DNA from: Plectrocnemia conspersa
Lineage: Eukaryota; Arthropoda; Insecta; Trichoptera; Polycentropodidae
Length of the DNA stretch: 64,000 nt
Direction of reading: 5' to 3'
Assembly (NCBI GenBank): GCA_009617715.1
Contig: VTFK01000069.1
Coordinates: 868,001-932,000 of the forward strand
Position numbers and translations under genes: made by a program. This document shows, piece by piece, positions 23,216-35,300 of this stretch. Every line of letters starts with the position of its first letter. Within the stretch, counting starts at the first letter, position 1. Under the pieces are notes generated by a model. It had not been told where the DNA came from, did no database searches, and saw nothing but the letters and a program-made list of their open reading frames with translations.

Positions 23216-25127
23216 TTTTGGATCAACCTATAAACGCAAACAAAAATTTTCAATCATGAATCTTAATAAAAACATTTTACGATCAAGCTTTATCGTTAAA
23301 CATTTACAAGTAATTTTAAGAATCTTAACTACAAAATTAACACCGGAAATTAAAAAAAATGTTGAAAGACTCTGAAAGCTGGTTATCGGAAAATCACTTA
23401 TTTTTTATATCAGAATTTATTTTTAATGATAATAAATAATGTATATATAAAAATAGTATTTCACTTTTGATCGGCCGTTTATATATAATTCCTAATATTG
23501 CCTTTCATAAAAAAAGTTCATGAATATGGTTTAGTACTATTTGTTACAGAGAAAATTTTTAATGATTTATTGCCTTTTTTCTAGGAGCATTAGGATAAAA
23601 TTTATTTAATTTCTGACGTGGCGTGTATTCTCTACAGAACTATTTAAAATTTCCAGAGAATTTCATCGGAAATTTGAATCTTAGAAAGTTCATCAACTGG
23701 TAAATTCACCAATTTATTTATGAAACTTCAGCTGAAGTATTTAAATTCATAGTGTGTCATTATCTCTGTCAAATATATATTAAATATATATTTTAATATT
23801 TTCTAATTAATGATCTAATTTCAATTAAATTAAAAATCAAGCAATAAAATAAAGGTCTAGGACTTTTTTTTTAAAAACATAATTCTGTACACTATTCTCT
23901 TTTTATATTTCTATTGTTTGATCAAATTTCATTTATCGAATTATTTGGCAAAATATAAATTTCCTTTATGATAATACAATGTACAATAATTCTACACACT
24001 ATTTAAATACACAATGATGTGAAACAATATCATAATTATTTTTTTCTGATAAATTTTTCTGCGTTGGAATATACAGATAAATTAAATAAAATAAACGGAT
24101 TTATTAAATATATGATTACGCAAATGTAGTAATAAAATAATAAAAACACATGTGTGTATAACTATTATACGAAAAAAATACATATTACGAGAAAACATTA
24201 TATAGATAAAAGCAGATCATCAATTATTTTAAACATTAAGTCAAATTGTACCGTCTTTTAAAGTTATCTCGTTTGAGCAAATTTTATAGTTCAATAAGGG
24301 TAATTCCTGCATTAAATATTTTTCACGAAAATATATTTATATTTTATGTTAATAATCCATTATTATGTTTTAAACTTATTTTGATGGATATTTTTAAAAA
24401 TTAAAATATGATCTGGAATGAGCATTTAATGTAATTAATAGCAATTGAGATAAAAAATCATAAAGATTAAATAAAAAATAATTTTATAGTTACATTGAAA
24501 ACATGATTTTTTAATTTTATAACATTATAGTTATTTTATTGAATATTTTTCCTAATCTAAATATGTATGATTTATTTAATTCATAATTAAAATAACGATA
24601 AATAAAATGGTTGTTAATTAATATCATATATTTGATATATTTTGTATTTTATATACGTTTTTTTGTATATTAATTTCATATGTATTTTATTTTTTAATTA
24701 ATATTATACATATTTACATATACAGCTTTAGACATAATAATGAGGAACCCCTTAAAATTGTATGTCACTTTTTACAAGTGCATAGTCTGACTGAAATATT
24801 TTATTGGGTAGTTTTAACCGTAATTCTAAGAACTATACAAAGGAATTTGTCGTTTTTAATTGCTCACTTGAGTTTAGAGAAAAGATTGCTGGTCTAATGG
24901 TTTAATTTCGCTTAAGTGACTTAAATATGCAGATTATATTTTTTTCTATTTAAAAATTTATTTTGAATATTATATAAACATTAAAAAAATGCAAATTAAG
25001 TTAAGCTGAAAGAGCAAATATAATTTTATTTCATATTATTGCCTAAATATATTGAAAATTAATAAGTACAATAATTGTTCACAACACGTTGTCCAAAATG
25101 CTTAACAAAGGTTCGATAAATGTGGTT

Positions 25128-25436
25128 TTTACAAATCAAAGCCAAAAACTGAAAGAAAATGAAAGACTTCAGTTGGTTCGCAAGTCCTTTAAAAATCGTC
25201 GAATTGTTTTTTAAAGCTAGCTGCTGAAGTTTTTGCAGGCGAAAGGTCATCCATTTTTTTGCGGAAGATGAGAAAAAGGCTTAACAATGTAGGATTCAGA
25301 GGTTGTAAATCCTGAGACAAACTGTGGCTTTCAGAAATAAATAAAAATTGAAGGTTAGAGTGAGACAGAAAACACAGAGATTGGACATCTACAAATTAGG
25401 CGAAAGTAATTTGGTTTGATGAAACCATCATTAAGA
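25128..25436 (+). pseudogene. Tc1/mariner transposase remnant, N-terminal and first catalytic block
   Basis: Frames on the plus strand give RLQLVRKSFKNRRIV and MRKRLNNVGFRGCKS, matching the second helix-turn-helix and (L)R.RL.E.G..G......P linker of Tc1-like transposases. AKVIWFDETI follows, with the first catalytic Asp at 25418-25420. In-frame stops occur around the KS, KN and LE positions, plus one or more frameshifts. The second Asp and terminal Glu blocks are not visible downstream. The WT..N.AKVIW wording is shared with the remnant at 37.1 kb, so the two are copies of one family. Confidence 0.75.
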
Positions 25437-25789
25437 TAATTCAAAATTAAAATTGGTTAATATAAAAAAAAAATTAAAAATATTAATTTTTTTTTAAAAT
25501 ATTAAAGCAATTATTTTTTAAATTACTCATATTTTTTTTTAAAGTTTTTAGCACTCTTGGTGTAGAAGAATATCTAGCTGATTGCGTAGCATCCAAAATA
25601 AAATATTATAATACAGCAGCAGAGGTCGAAACATGCAAAATTGCGAGGGTAGTATGAATAGTGAAACAATAACATTTAAATGTTTAAAATTAAAAATAAA
25701 ACATATCCAATTTAATTAACAAGTCACTGTAGCGTGTATAAGGTTAAAACAAGATTCGTTAAATATCTACCATATTTAATTCTCGGCAC

Positions 25790-26060
25790 TACAAACTTCC
25801 GGAGCGTGTAAATTGGCTCACAGTTTGACTAGTGTGAACGATCGTCTCGCGTTTGCAAACTTGCGAAACTTTCAAGTGAGGGAAAATCGAGTGGAAAGCG
25901 AGAAAATCCGTATACACCCGCCATTATCACCCCCAGACAGATCACCGCGGAAAACTCTCTTGAAAGGGGTGCAAAAATCGGCGCTGAGCCGCAAATCCTA
26001 TTATTTAGCCGCGAGAAACACCCGGCAATAATAGGACTTTGCGAGGTGCTAATTCGACCT
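25790..26060. promoter_or_regulatory. CpG-rich island, candidate cis-regulatory element
   Basis: A 270-bp segment with GAACGATCGTCTCGCGTTTG, ATCACCGCGGAAAACTC and GGCGCTGAGCCGC. It holds a 72-codon plus frame rich in Arg and Ser with no recognisable domain. Confidence 0.28.
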
Positions 26061-28894
26061 TAATAAATTTTAACAAAGTTTAAAAAGGATCACGATCTTT
26101 TAACAAAGCCGGAGAAAGAGAGAGTTGAAAAAATCTGATCCTCTCTAAGCCCAGATAAAATATATTTTCTTAATGTAAATAAATATTTTTGATTTAAGTC
26201 AAGAAATTTTATACGTTTTTTACTTATATATTTGTTATATGCAATACTTCATTAGGCGTTTATATTCATATGTACATAGATTATAAATTTTATAAGGTAC
26301 TTATAATAATAAAAAAAACTAAATACATTAATTTAAAACATAATAATAATATATTTTTTTTATTAAAAAGTTGTAATAATTTTAATAATTATATTGTCTA
26401 AAGCTCTGATGTAGAAATTAAAATTCAGACAGGTTGTTTTAAATTAAACTATTATTCATATTAGTTAAATTCAGAGCTAGCAAGGTCTTGTAAATATGGT
26501 GTTTTATAACATTCATTGCCGAATGAGGTATTGCGTTGTTATGGGAATTTAGTAGTAGGATTAATTAAATTTTAAATATGTAAAGCTTTCAAATCATCCC
26601 GTTCACAAATTAAAATTTATATTCAATTTATTGAATTGGTCATTTAATGATTTTTTACTATATAAACTCAAGCGAGCAGATAAATACGTGAATACTATTT
26701 AATCGTATATTAACAATTAGTCGATCTCTAGTACCCTCGAATAACCCAAAAGGATCAAAAGCCACAACCAACCCCATGATTTTATAATTAAAATTAGTCT
26801 TTACAAGTTGACTGGTTATGATCCAGGTTAAACCGGATTGGCAGAAGATACTTTAGGCAAATTTATTTATCCGGATTAAGCCATCGCCGCCGCCGAACAC
26901 TTTGGAAGAAAGTCCTTTATCTTTGGGTACTTATCCATGTGTAAAGATGGCTCGGGATCATTTTGCGGCCTCTAAGTGGATTCGTAAACATTTACACTGC
27001 ATATTCAACGCAGAGTTCTGCCAGGAAATTGGATTCAAAGTTGAGAGTCCCGATCTTTCGCGTTGAAATCGGCGACCGGATATAATTGAACTTTCACCCA
27101 TGAAACTCTCCACATAATAGGTACCAAAATAAGAAATGTTATACATATAAACTTTTTTTATAAAAATGAAAAAGTTAATAAAATGTGTATTGCATCGTAT
27201 GTTTGTTGAACAAACTCTCGCAAAGTATTGTTTAATTTCTTATTTTATTTCTACATAAATTTTTTTGTGAGTGATTCTATGTACGGAAACTTTACAAAAG
27301 TTTTATAAATGTTTAATTACATTCTGACCCAACTTCACGAATGTGTTTTAGTTAGCATGTGCAAGGCGGTGGAGTTTATTGCGACTTTATTTAGTTATGG
27401 TCCGACGGCGAAAGTTTCCAGTGTAACAATATATTAAATAAATTATTATGATATAATAACTTAAGAACTTTGCGTGTAATTTTCAAAATATGAATAATGT
27501 ACTTGTTCCACATTAAAAAATAATGTTCTAAAATATAAAACTGATCTAAATAAAATTTAATGCATACATAATAAAACTATGCAATGCTCGCAAACATTAA
27601 GAACTTATATTTTTACTAAAAAAATAATAGTTTATTTAGTGTTTTAACTTTTTAATTAATACGAAATTCAATTTTTATTATATTTGCTACTCAAGCAATA
27701 TAACACCAATAAAAACTTATTTTCGTATTTATTGCAGAAATAAAAAAAATCAATACTAGTCGACAGCTACACAATATCACATCGACAATATGAGTAATTT
27801 CTGGAATTTCAGCAGCTTATTGCATTATTTTGACTATTAGCTATTATTTTCTATGGTCGTGGTTATTATGAATAACACAAATATAGGACAATAAATTTCT
27901 AAGAGCAAGAAAGAACACAATAGAAAATTAAAATTCGTCGTTTTTTTCAGTTTGAAAAAAATTAAAATTCAAAGCATTTCACTACAAATATTACACAAAT
28001 AGTTGAACAAGTATTAGAATTCCTAATTATTTTATTAATCGAATATTTGGATTAAAGTCTTCAAGACGTTACATTTTTTTATGAATAAATAGGATTATTT
28101 TATCAAAAAAATAATTATAGATCTGTTTCAAGATATTTACAAAATTATTAAATTGGAGTAATGAGTTGCCTGGTTGATCTTTTATACCAATATATACATT
28201 TATAGAACAAGAGCCAGTATCTGACGTCAGTATGAAATGTGGAAGATTGCAGATGAATCAAGTCGACAGTAATAGAGTGGAAAAGTCAATGTGTAAAGCT
28301 CAATTTATTAAAAGCCGTTTTATATGCTACATACACATATAAGAGTGACTGACAAATAGTAAATGAGTTTATTGGAACCAGATAGTTTTATTAATTAATA
28401 AATACTACCTGTCATTTAATATGTATTTCTATTGTCTGCATTTGTGCTTCTTATGCACAAATAAATTAATAAAATATTTATTTTTAAAAACAATAGACTT
28501 GAAAACAGACTAATACATGGTTAAAATCTTACATGACTAATATATTTTTTATTTGTATTTGTGACTAGCAGGGCAAAATTTCACAAATAAAAGTCAAAAA
28601 AAAAATCGAGCTTAGCTTATGCATAGTGTATATTAATTGTTACCTACAATAATAAATTAAAATTATTACAATAGATGTCACTGATTTACAGAATTTGTGT
28701 TCAGTCTGGTGTCTTATTACTTATTATGTAGTCATTGATTGTGTTATCATTATTGAGAAGCACATTTTTTAACCACAGACATACAGAAAATTAAATTTTA
28801 AAAAGAAATGAAATTTTTTAACCACGACTTTGGATAAGGAAAAAATTATTGTATATAAATATATATTAAACAAAATTTTAATATCGACTACAAT

Positions 28895-29745
28895 TTGAAT
28901 CAGGTAGAAACGGAACCGGGTACCCGGTTACCTGCAATGTTTTCCATGAAACCGAAAACCGGGTAGTTTTTGACGGGTATCCGGTTAATTTCATTTAAAT
29001 ATTTTTTTCCATTATTTCCAATTAAATGGAAGAGCCGAATCGGCGTTCTTAAATGACTAACGTCTTTGAACGACAAAAAAAGGGACAGCACTTAGCGACC
29101 TATAGATTTCGAGATGAGCGAATGCATAGATAAGGATTATTTTGAAAGGATGCAGTTGTAAATAAAAATAAATTTTAATGCGTTGTAGGGTGAAAATATA
29201 ACACATTAGATCCGTTAGTGTTTTTAAAATATAACTTTTTACAAAAAGAACATCACTAAAACTTTGTTTCTCTACCTACATTTAATACATATAATAAATA
29301 CAATCATCTAATTTCTTTTATAATTTTAATAAAATTTATTTCCTCAGTATTTTTCATGTGCAATTTGTATTATTATTGCCAAATATATGCTAAAATAAAT
29401 ATTTCGGTTTTGTACTGTTACACATGTATGTAGTATGTAAGTATATGTATATATATATCTACCGACGGAATGTAAAAATATTTCGATTGAGTAAAGTATT
29501 AATAATTACATAATATATTGATTTTATTGCAATACCTTATTTTTTTTAAAAATGATATTAATTATTAAAGTAAAATTAAATATATCACGTCATATTTAAT
29601 CAAAGATTCAAATATTATAAAAATTGGACTCTTAACGGCTTACAAAAATTACCCGGAACCGAACCGGGTATCCGGTTCTTTCCTGGAAAATACCCGTATA
29701 ACCGGGTAATGAATTAGGCCGGGTATTTGGATGCCCTAACCACAA
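28895..29745. mobile_element. hAT-like non-autonomous element with ACCCGG-rich arms
   Basis: Both ends are packed with ACCCGGT/ACCGGGTA words. The left arm at 28905-28990 holds GGAACCGGGTACCCGGTTAC and ACGGGTATCCGGTTAAT. The right arm at 29645-29740 holds ACCCGGAACCGAACCGGGTA and ends GGGTATTTGGATGCCCTA. The right terminus read inward (TAGGGCATCCAAATACCCGG) has the CAGGG-like start and internal G+C-rich repeats of hAT elements. The left terminus looks truncated or diverged. The AT-rich 650-bp centre has no transposase similarity. Confidence 0.55.
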
Positions 29746-30959
29746 TGTCTAAAGTCTACAGCAAATTTATTTATATTGGTTATAGGAAACTATACAAATT
29801 TACTTGAGGATTAATTTACAAAGTACAAATGTTTAAATAATCTTGAGGAATTTAATACAGTAATAGTACATGTTCTAAATTACACTATCAATATATTTTT
29901 TAAGTTTGTTGGTTGTCACATATAAGGCTAATATCTGACATGTTTCAGCAACATATTTACAATTAATAAATATTTACAAAGCATTTTAATATGATTTTTC
30001 ACAAAAGTAAAAAAATGTTTGTTTATTATAAACGATATACAAATATCAACTACAATGCCTAATATTTTTAGTTTTAAACGTAAGCTACGCTGCTTTCATA
30101 CAAGTCTTATAAAAGTCTTTGTTTTATTATTAATATTTTTTCTGAACTATCTGAAACTACATGAATTTTTTTTAAGAAAATTTAATGACAACATAATAGT
30201 ACACGTTTTAAAATACACTATTTTTAGGATTTTTTTCATTGCTATCGACAATATTCACAATTTCTTTCTTAATTAAATTTAATAGAAACGCCATAATTTC
30301 TAAATTCAAAAGGAAAAATATAAAATTATAAATAATGTAAAATAAATAAAAATTGTTTTAAATAATAGCTAGTCACTAAAAGTTTATTTATAGCGTTAAA
30401 AAAGTGTTTTATTATAAATGTAAAAAGCTTTTACTGTCAAAAAATCCTCATAAATTAAAATATGTGATAAGACCCATAGAGAATCCAACTACATATGTTT
30501 CACATTAGTTCTTAAGCTATCATAAAAAAATTGTATGGATAAACTAAAGCTATTTTATATGAACTATACTTCTACTTTGCCTCAAAAGTAAATAAATATT
30601 TAAGATAAATTTATAATTCTATAATAAATTTTATACATTTTAGCTTATTTAAAAATATTCTATAATTTATTAAAAATTATTATAAGATAATAAGACATAG
30701 TTAGAATGAGTTAAACCTATATTTCATGATTTTTTTTATCGTCAAAAAAATTATAAAATTATAAAAATTAAGTATTATATTATTGTAAATATAATAAGGT
30801 AAAAAAATAAAATTTTCAGTACAAACAGTATGTTGCAAATATGCAACATTATGAATATATAGAAGTTATGAAGCCATATAAAAATAGCATTACAGTTTGA
30901 AGCACTGATCTGATTATATACTAAAATTCTCTTTCAGCTCATTATAAATAATTATGAGT

Positions 30960-31400
30960 AAAGCAGTTCACATTGCATAATCGGATTCGTGCGGTCAGAT
31001 CGCCGCTATTGTGGCTTAATTTTTTTTCAACGACAAAGACCGATTCGAAAGATTTATGAAAAGCTCCACAGAAGCGTGGCGCTCGAGCTTTCGACTGAAA
31101 AGCCCCTTTGATTTGCGTCGAAAGCTCCAGACGTCATCGTCTGGAGCTTTCTGGAGGCCGGCTAATGACGTGAACATTATTTATTGGCTGGCATCTGAGG
31201 AACAAGGAAGTGCCGGAACCGGAAGCTCGGAGATGCCTTGGCAGATCGCTTCCTTACCCTCCCCAGTCCCAAACCGAACCACCCACTTCTCATAGAACAA
31301 CACCCCACTTTGCAGCCGTCTACTCAATTAAGCGAAACTTATGGCTAATTAAAATATTGCCGTACCGTTCTTCGACTGGTAAAAGCCATATCTATGTGGG
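30960..31400. promoter_or_regulatory. G+C-rich island with nested hairpins
   Basis: It is enriched in G+C throughout and includes the hairpins at 31084-31150, a C-rich stretch (TACCCTCCCCAGTCCCAAAC) and CTAATTAAAA/TCAATTAAGC homeodomain-type TAAT sites at its right edge. Two plus-strand open frames overlap but resemble nothing known. Confidence 0.35.
31084..31150. repeat. Nested hairpins in a CpG-rich island
   Basis: AAAGCTCCAGACG at 31121-31133 pairs perfectly with 31138-31150 around a TCAT loop. GAGCTTTCGAC (31085 on) also pairs with GTCGAAAGCTC (31118 on). The two alternative stems compete for the same AAGCTC sequence. TGACGTCA-like half sites (GACGTCAT) lie in the loop region. Confidence 0.75.
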
Positions 31401-32899
31401 TGGGTAATTGAAAAAGCATAATGGATGGAGCCAATTATATCGCGGTTTATTTTGATTGGATGTGTTCCAATTTTTGGGCTTTGTTGTCGTATTGTATTAT
31501 ATTTTTTATTGTATAATTTTTGAACGGAAAATGGATTTGGATGAATGCAATTTTTAATGTATATCGAGGGTATGTACCTTTATTAAATTTATTTGTAGTC
31601 AAAATTAGATTATTTACAATAAAATTTATAATTTCAGAGATTAGTGTAAGTGTTTATTATTCAGAAAAAATATGTCGTTCAAGATAAGGTCAAGAGGAGG
31701 TCCAATACGCGATAGGCAAAGCTAAGTATCAGATTGAATCTAGTCTAAAAAATAAATTATATATATAACGTAATGGTTAAATTTATATTTAATAAATAAA
31801 AAATCTACTATAAATTGCCCACATTATTTTTCATGACAATCGTGACGAATCACGAAGTTGCTTATCGTGCTTTTAAGCGTCCAACACTCGAGTATAGTGT
31901 GTAATTCCACATCACTTTAAAATTTAATTCTTGGCGTGTGTTCACCGCTTGTTCGCTGTTTAGACCTCAGCAACTTTCCACTATAAAGTTTAAGTCAGCG
32001 GTTCTTGTTCATATTCATTCGGGGCGAGATACGAGCGGTGAACTAACGCTCATCATTCTTGAGAGATATCACTTAAACACTACTCTTGTCAACGTACAAT
32101 TCCAAAGACACATTACACGCACTCAGTTAACAACTTTGATGCGTAAAGGACAGATTTACCCAACGGGGCGGAACTTAATTTTAATAACCCCGGGGCGAGA
32201 TTAACTTTTCATTTATTAAATATATATATATTTTATCAGATTTAGTATCCAATTAAAACATAGTTTTGCGTGTACAAAATTTATTTTTGCTAACGTTCAC
32301 GCGATCGTGTAAATCAATTTGCGGGGCTGAAATTACGAGTTGAAAATTCAATAATTAATTTCCCATGAGGTATGAAATTGAAACTGCGATGAAACATCAA
32401 TCTTACACTTTAGTTTACCCCTGAGCAAATTGGATAGTGGAGGGATTCCAACACCTTAACCCAAGCTCATACGAAATTCATGTCCTGCATCAAAAGCTGC
32501 AACTAACGTTTTAATTAATTACACTGTATATCAAAGTTTTGTCACAAAAAAATATAAATTATTATTTATGTATTACTTTTTATTAAAGCCTCATTTTATA
32601 ATATTTATTATCAGTTTCCTGTCTTAAATTATTCCTCAATAATTTATTAGATGAAAGGTTTGCGGGTTTCCACCATTAGCACAATTTTTTATTATTCAGA
32701 GGATAATTTATAATAAATAAATAAAAACACAACAATTAAAAAGAGATCTCGTGACCAAACAATTGTATAAATATTTGAAAATATTTTATTGTCCATTTAA
32801 TAGCACATTTATCCTGAGACGCTACCGTTAAAACAATATTCATTGTTTTTATAGTATTTGGTTAGCATACGCCGGAATGATCATCTGGACTTTTTCTCT

Positions 32900-33130
32900 T
32901 TTAAGGCGTAAACACAATTCGTGGGTGTGACCAAGAAGCGATGCAATTGGTTGCAAACATTTGCATCTGTGATTCACTAAAGCTGTCTCGAATCAGCATT
33001 ATAAAATATTATTATATTACGTCACGGGAGTTACAGCAGCAGAGACAAGTATAGACGAGCCAGGACGCTGCATGGACATATGCTGTTGATTCTGATCTCC
33101 AGCAAAACCTGCCTTTTTAACTCAACTGCC
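32900..33130 (+). repeat. Four-copy interspersed repeat family, copy 3
   Basis: AAGCGATGCAATTGGTTGCA, then CATCTGTGATTCACTAAAGC and GTCACGGGAGTTACAGCAGC match the family core. It lies about 500 bp before the Cys-rich transposon-protein fragment, in the same orientation as copy 4 on the other side of it. Confidence 0.6.
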
Positions 33131-33629
33131 AAATAGCGGCATCTACATGTATTTATACACGAGCCCATTATTATGAAAGTGGCTTAAGTCAAAAAAAAAA
33201 AAAAAAATATTAATTATTTCGCGTCACACTATTTTAAATTATTATAATATGTTGCAAAATTTAAGATTGCGAAAAATTTAAAGCTTAATTTTTAGTGTAT
33301 TGTTACAATGTTTAAGGGTATTCTGTTATTTTTTATTATGATAGTGAACTAAGTCAGTTTGCCGCTTGTCAGCTTCTGTGACGCAGTGCTTGTATCGTTG
33401 TTTTTACCTCTGTTGTACTTGCAAACCTGAATTTTATTTTCCATTATGTAATCAGAGAGTGACTCACGTGTTTTTAATAATAAAATTATTTTTTATGTGG
33501 TTTATAGACAATCGACGGCTAAATTCAAAAAACACGGCAAAAAAATAAAAACGAATAAAACAGTAATCGTCTTATGATAAATCTCGCAAAAATTTCTCTG
33601 TAAGCATTTTTATAAAAATCTAGAAACGA

Positions 33630-34260
33630 CAGACATGGAGTCAGAAAAAATGAAAAAAGGAAAGAAAGCAAGAAATGAACATAACTATACATAAAACGTC
33701 AAAAAGTAGAAGAGAAATTGCGGCAAAAAATACTCTACAAAAACTTAAAAATAAGTATTGCTTCTGCTCAAAAAAATGTTTGGATCACTTTGAATATAAA
33801 GAAAGAAAATCTATTTTTGAACAATTTTAGGAGCTGTATAATTTTCCAAAGTGAAAATTATTTTAAAATATACAGTACATAAACAAATAATAAAACAAAG
33901 TCTTCTCAGAACTCGTGAAAAACCGATGAAAAAAGTGAGTTTTAAAATTTTTCTTAAACACTAAATTTAAAAGTTGCTGTTTGTAAGATTTTTTTTTTAA
34001 ATGCTGATTGGTTATGTCTAGAGCTCTGGATACTGTCGCGAGAAAATGCCTGGATCATCTCGGAAAACCGGTGAGGATTATATTACTATTATAAAAGAAC
34101 CTTTTAAGATTCACAGCAAATGAAAGCTATAATACCAGATCTCATTACACTCCAGGTCGAAATTATTTAAACTCTGATTTAGATATTAAATAAAATAAAA
34201 ATTACTTTTTGTTTGTAAAGGATTCGCAATAGAAGTCTGTTCAACTCTGCGCAAAAAATA
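33630..34260 (+). pseudogene. Fragment of a Cys-rich insect transposon-type protein, superfamily uncertain
   Basis: Plus-strand pieces in order are SRREIAAKNTLQKLKNKYC then CFCSKKCLDHF (a C.C...C cluster) then KERKSIFEQF; then VCKIFFLN; then RSHYTPGRNYLNSDLDI. This order matches a multicopy insect protein family recalled from annotated genomes: KRN..K..R..G, a KC...C cluster followed by R..IF..F, then VCK..F......, then (P)..SHY.R....YL...L....M, normally upstream of a DDE nuclease domain. Frameshifts and stops separate the pieces, and the nuclease part is absent. Direct copies of one repeat lie on either side (32.9 and 34.3 kb). The family assignment is by motif order only, and I do not know the transposon superfamily. 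Confidence 0.45.
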
Positions 34261-34279
34261 GTTTATCAATTTTACGTTT

Positions 34280-34520
34280 AAAGTGAGCATATCAAAAAAG
34301 CGATGCAATTGGCGCGCCAACATTCTCATCTGTACATCAAAATAGCTGTCTTAAATCAACAATATGTATGATGTGATACACTGTCACAGGCCAGCAGATG
34401 CGTAATACACTAAAAACGTTAAGGAATCACAACATGGGACATATTAGTGGATCGTCCAGCATCATAACGACAGATCACAGCCAACAATAATTCAACTCGA
34501 CACTCCAACGAAGACTACCT
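34280..34520 (+). repeat. Four-copy interspersed repeat family, copy 4
   Basis: AAGCGATGCAATTGGCGCGC, then CATCTGTACATCAAAATAGC, then TGTGATACACTGTCACAGGC and CAGCAGATGCG match the family. It directly follows the Cys-rich transposon-protein fragment. Copies 3 and 4 bracket that fragment as direct repeats about 1.36 kb apart. Confidence 0.6.
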
Positions 34521-34839
34521 GACTTCATTACATAAAATCTGCAACTTAATTTTAATTTATGCATTGTACCAGTTTTTCCGGCGGTAATTTGGAATATTCA
34601 CAATTTTTCAGTCTTAAAACCCGAAAGTTCTAGCAAATAGTTTTGATTGACTGTGTTTTTTGTATTATTTACTTTACAACAGGTTGATAGTTTTTTTTTA
34701 ATAAATTTTAATTGGTGATTTATTTAAATGGAAATAAACGGTTAATAAATGTAATGATAAATTCATATTTGAAAATTTTGAAAATTTTATTTTAGGGGAA
34801 ACTAATTTGGATCGGGGGTTGGAATTTTTTCAATCACCA

Positions 34840-35300
34840 ATCTCGACTCTAGGGTGGTTGTTGGCATGGTTGTATGAAATTTCAGCAGCAAGTCACCCAT
34901 AATAAAACAAACAGCCATATTATGTTCAATTAAATCCGCGCTCTAGGCGCAATCCTTCAGCGGCAACAAAAAGCCGCCCCCGAAACGAAAACGTGGGGCG
35001 CAGAACAAACAAGCGAGATAATACCCGAAAGGCAAACTCTCGCATGTAGACACATACCTATGTATATAGCAAACAAGTTGCCCGCTGTTCATTAGTGATT
35101 GGTTTATACTTGGTCCGTTAGTTTAATAAGTACGGAAACCGCCTGCGCTAGCCGCACGCTTTTTACTGCCCCCGTAGCAGCCTTTTTGTTGCTCTGCCGA
35201 AAGGTACTGCTTGCTGGTCAGTGTAAGCTGCGGTGTTTTCGCAAACTTTGATGGATATTAAATCACGTCAGAATGTCGAAAGGATTATTAGGCGGTTGGT
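34840..35300. promoter_or_regulatory. CpG-rich island, candidate cis-regulatory element
   Basis: It contains AAAGCCGCCCCCGAAACGAA, ACGTGGGGCGCAG and GCTAGCCGCACGC. Nothing in either strand matches a protein family. Edges toward AT-rich DNA are sharp on both sides. Confidence 0.3.

Noticed and set aside
30019..30276. 85-codon Phe/Ile/Leu-rich plus frame resembling a membrane protein
   Set aside because: The composition is that expected from AT-rich DNA (AAA, TTT, ATT codons); there is no conserved motif or splice context.
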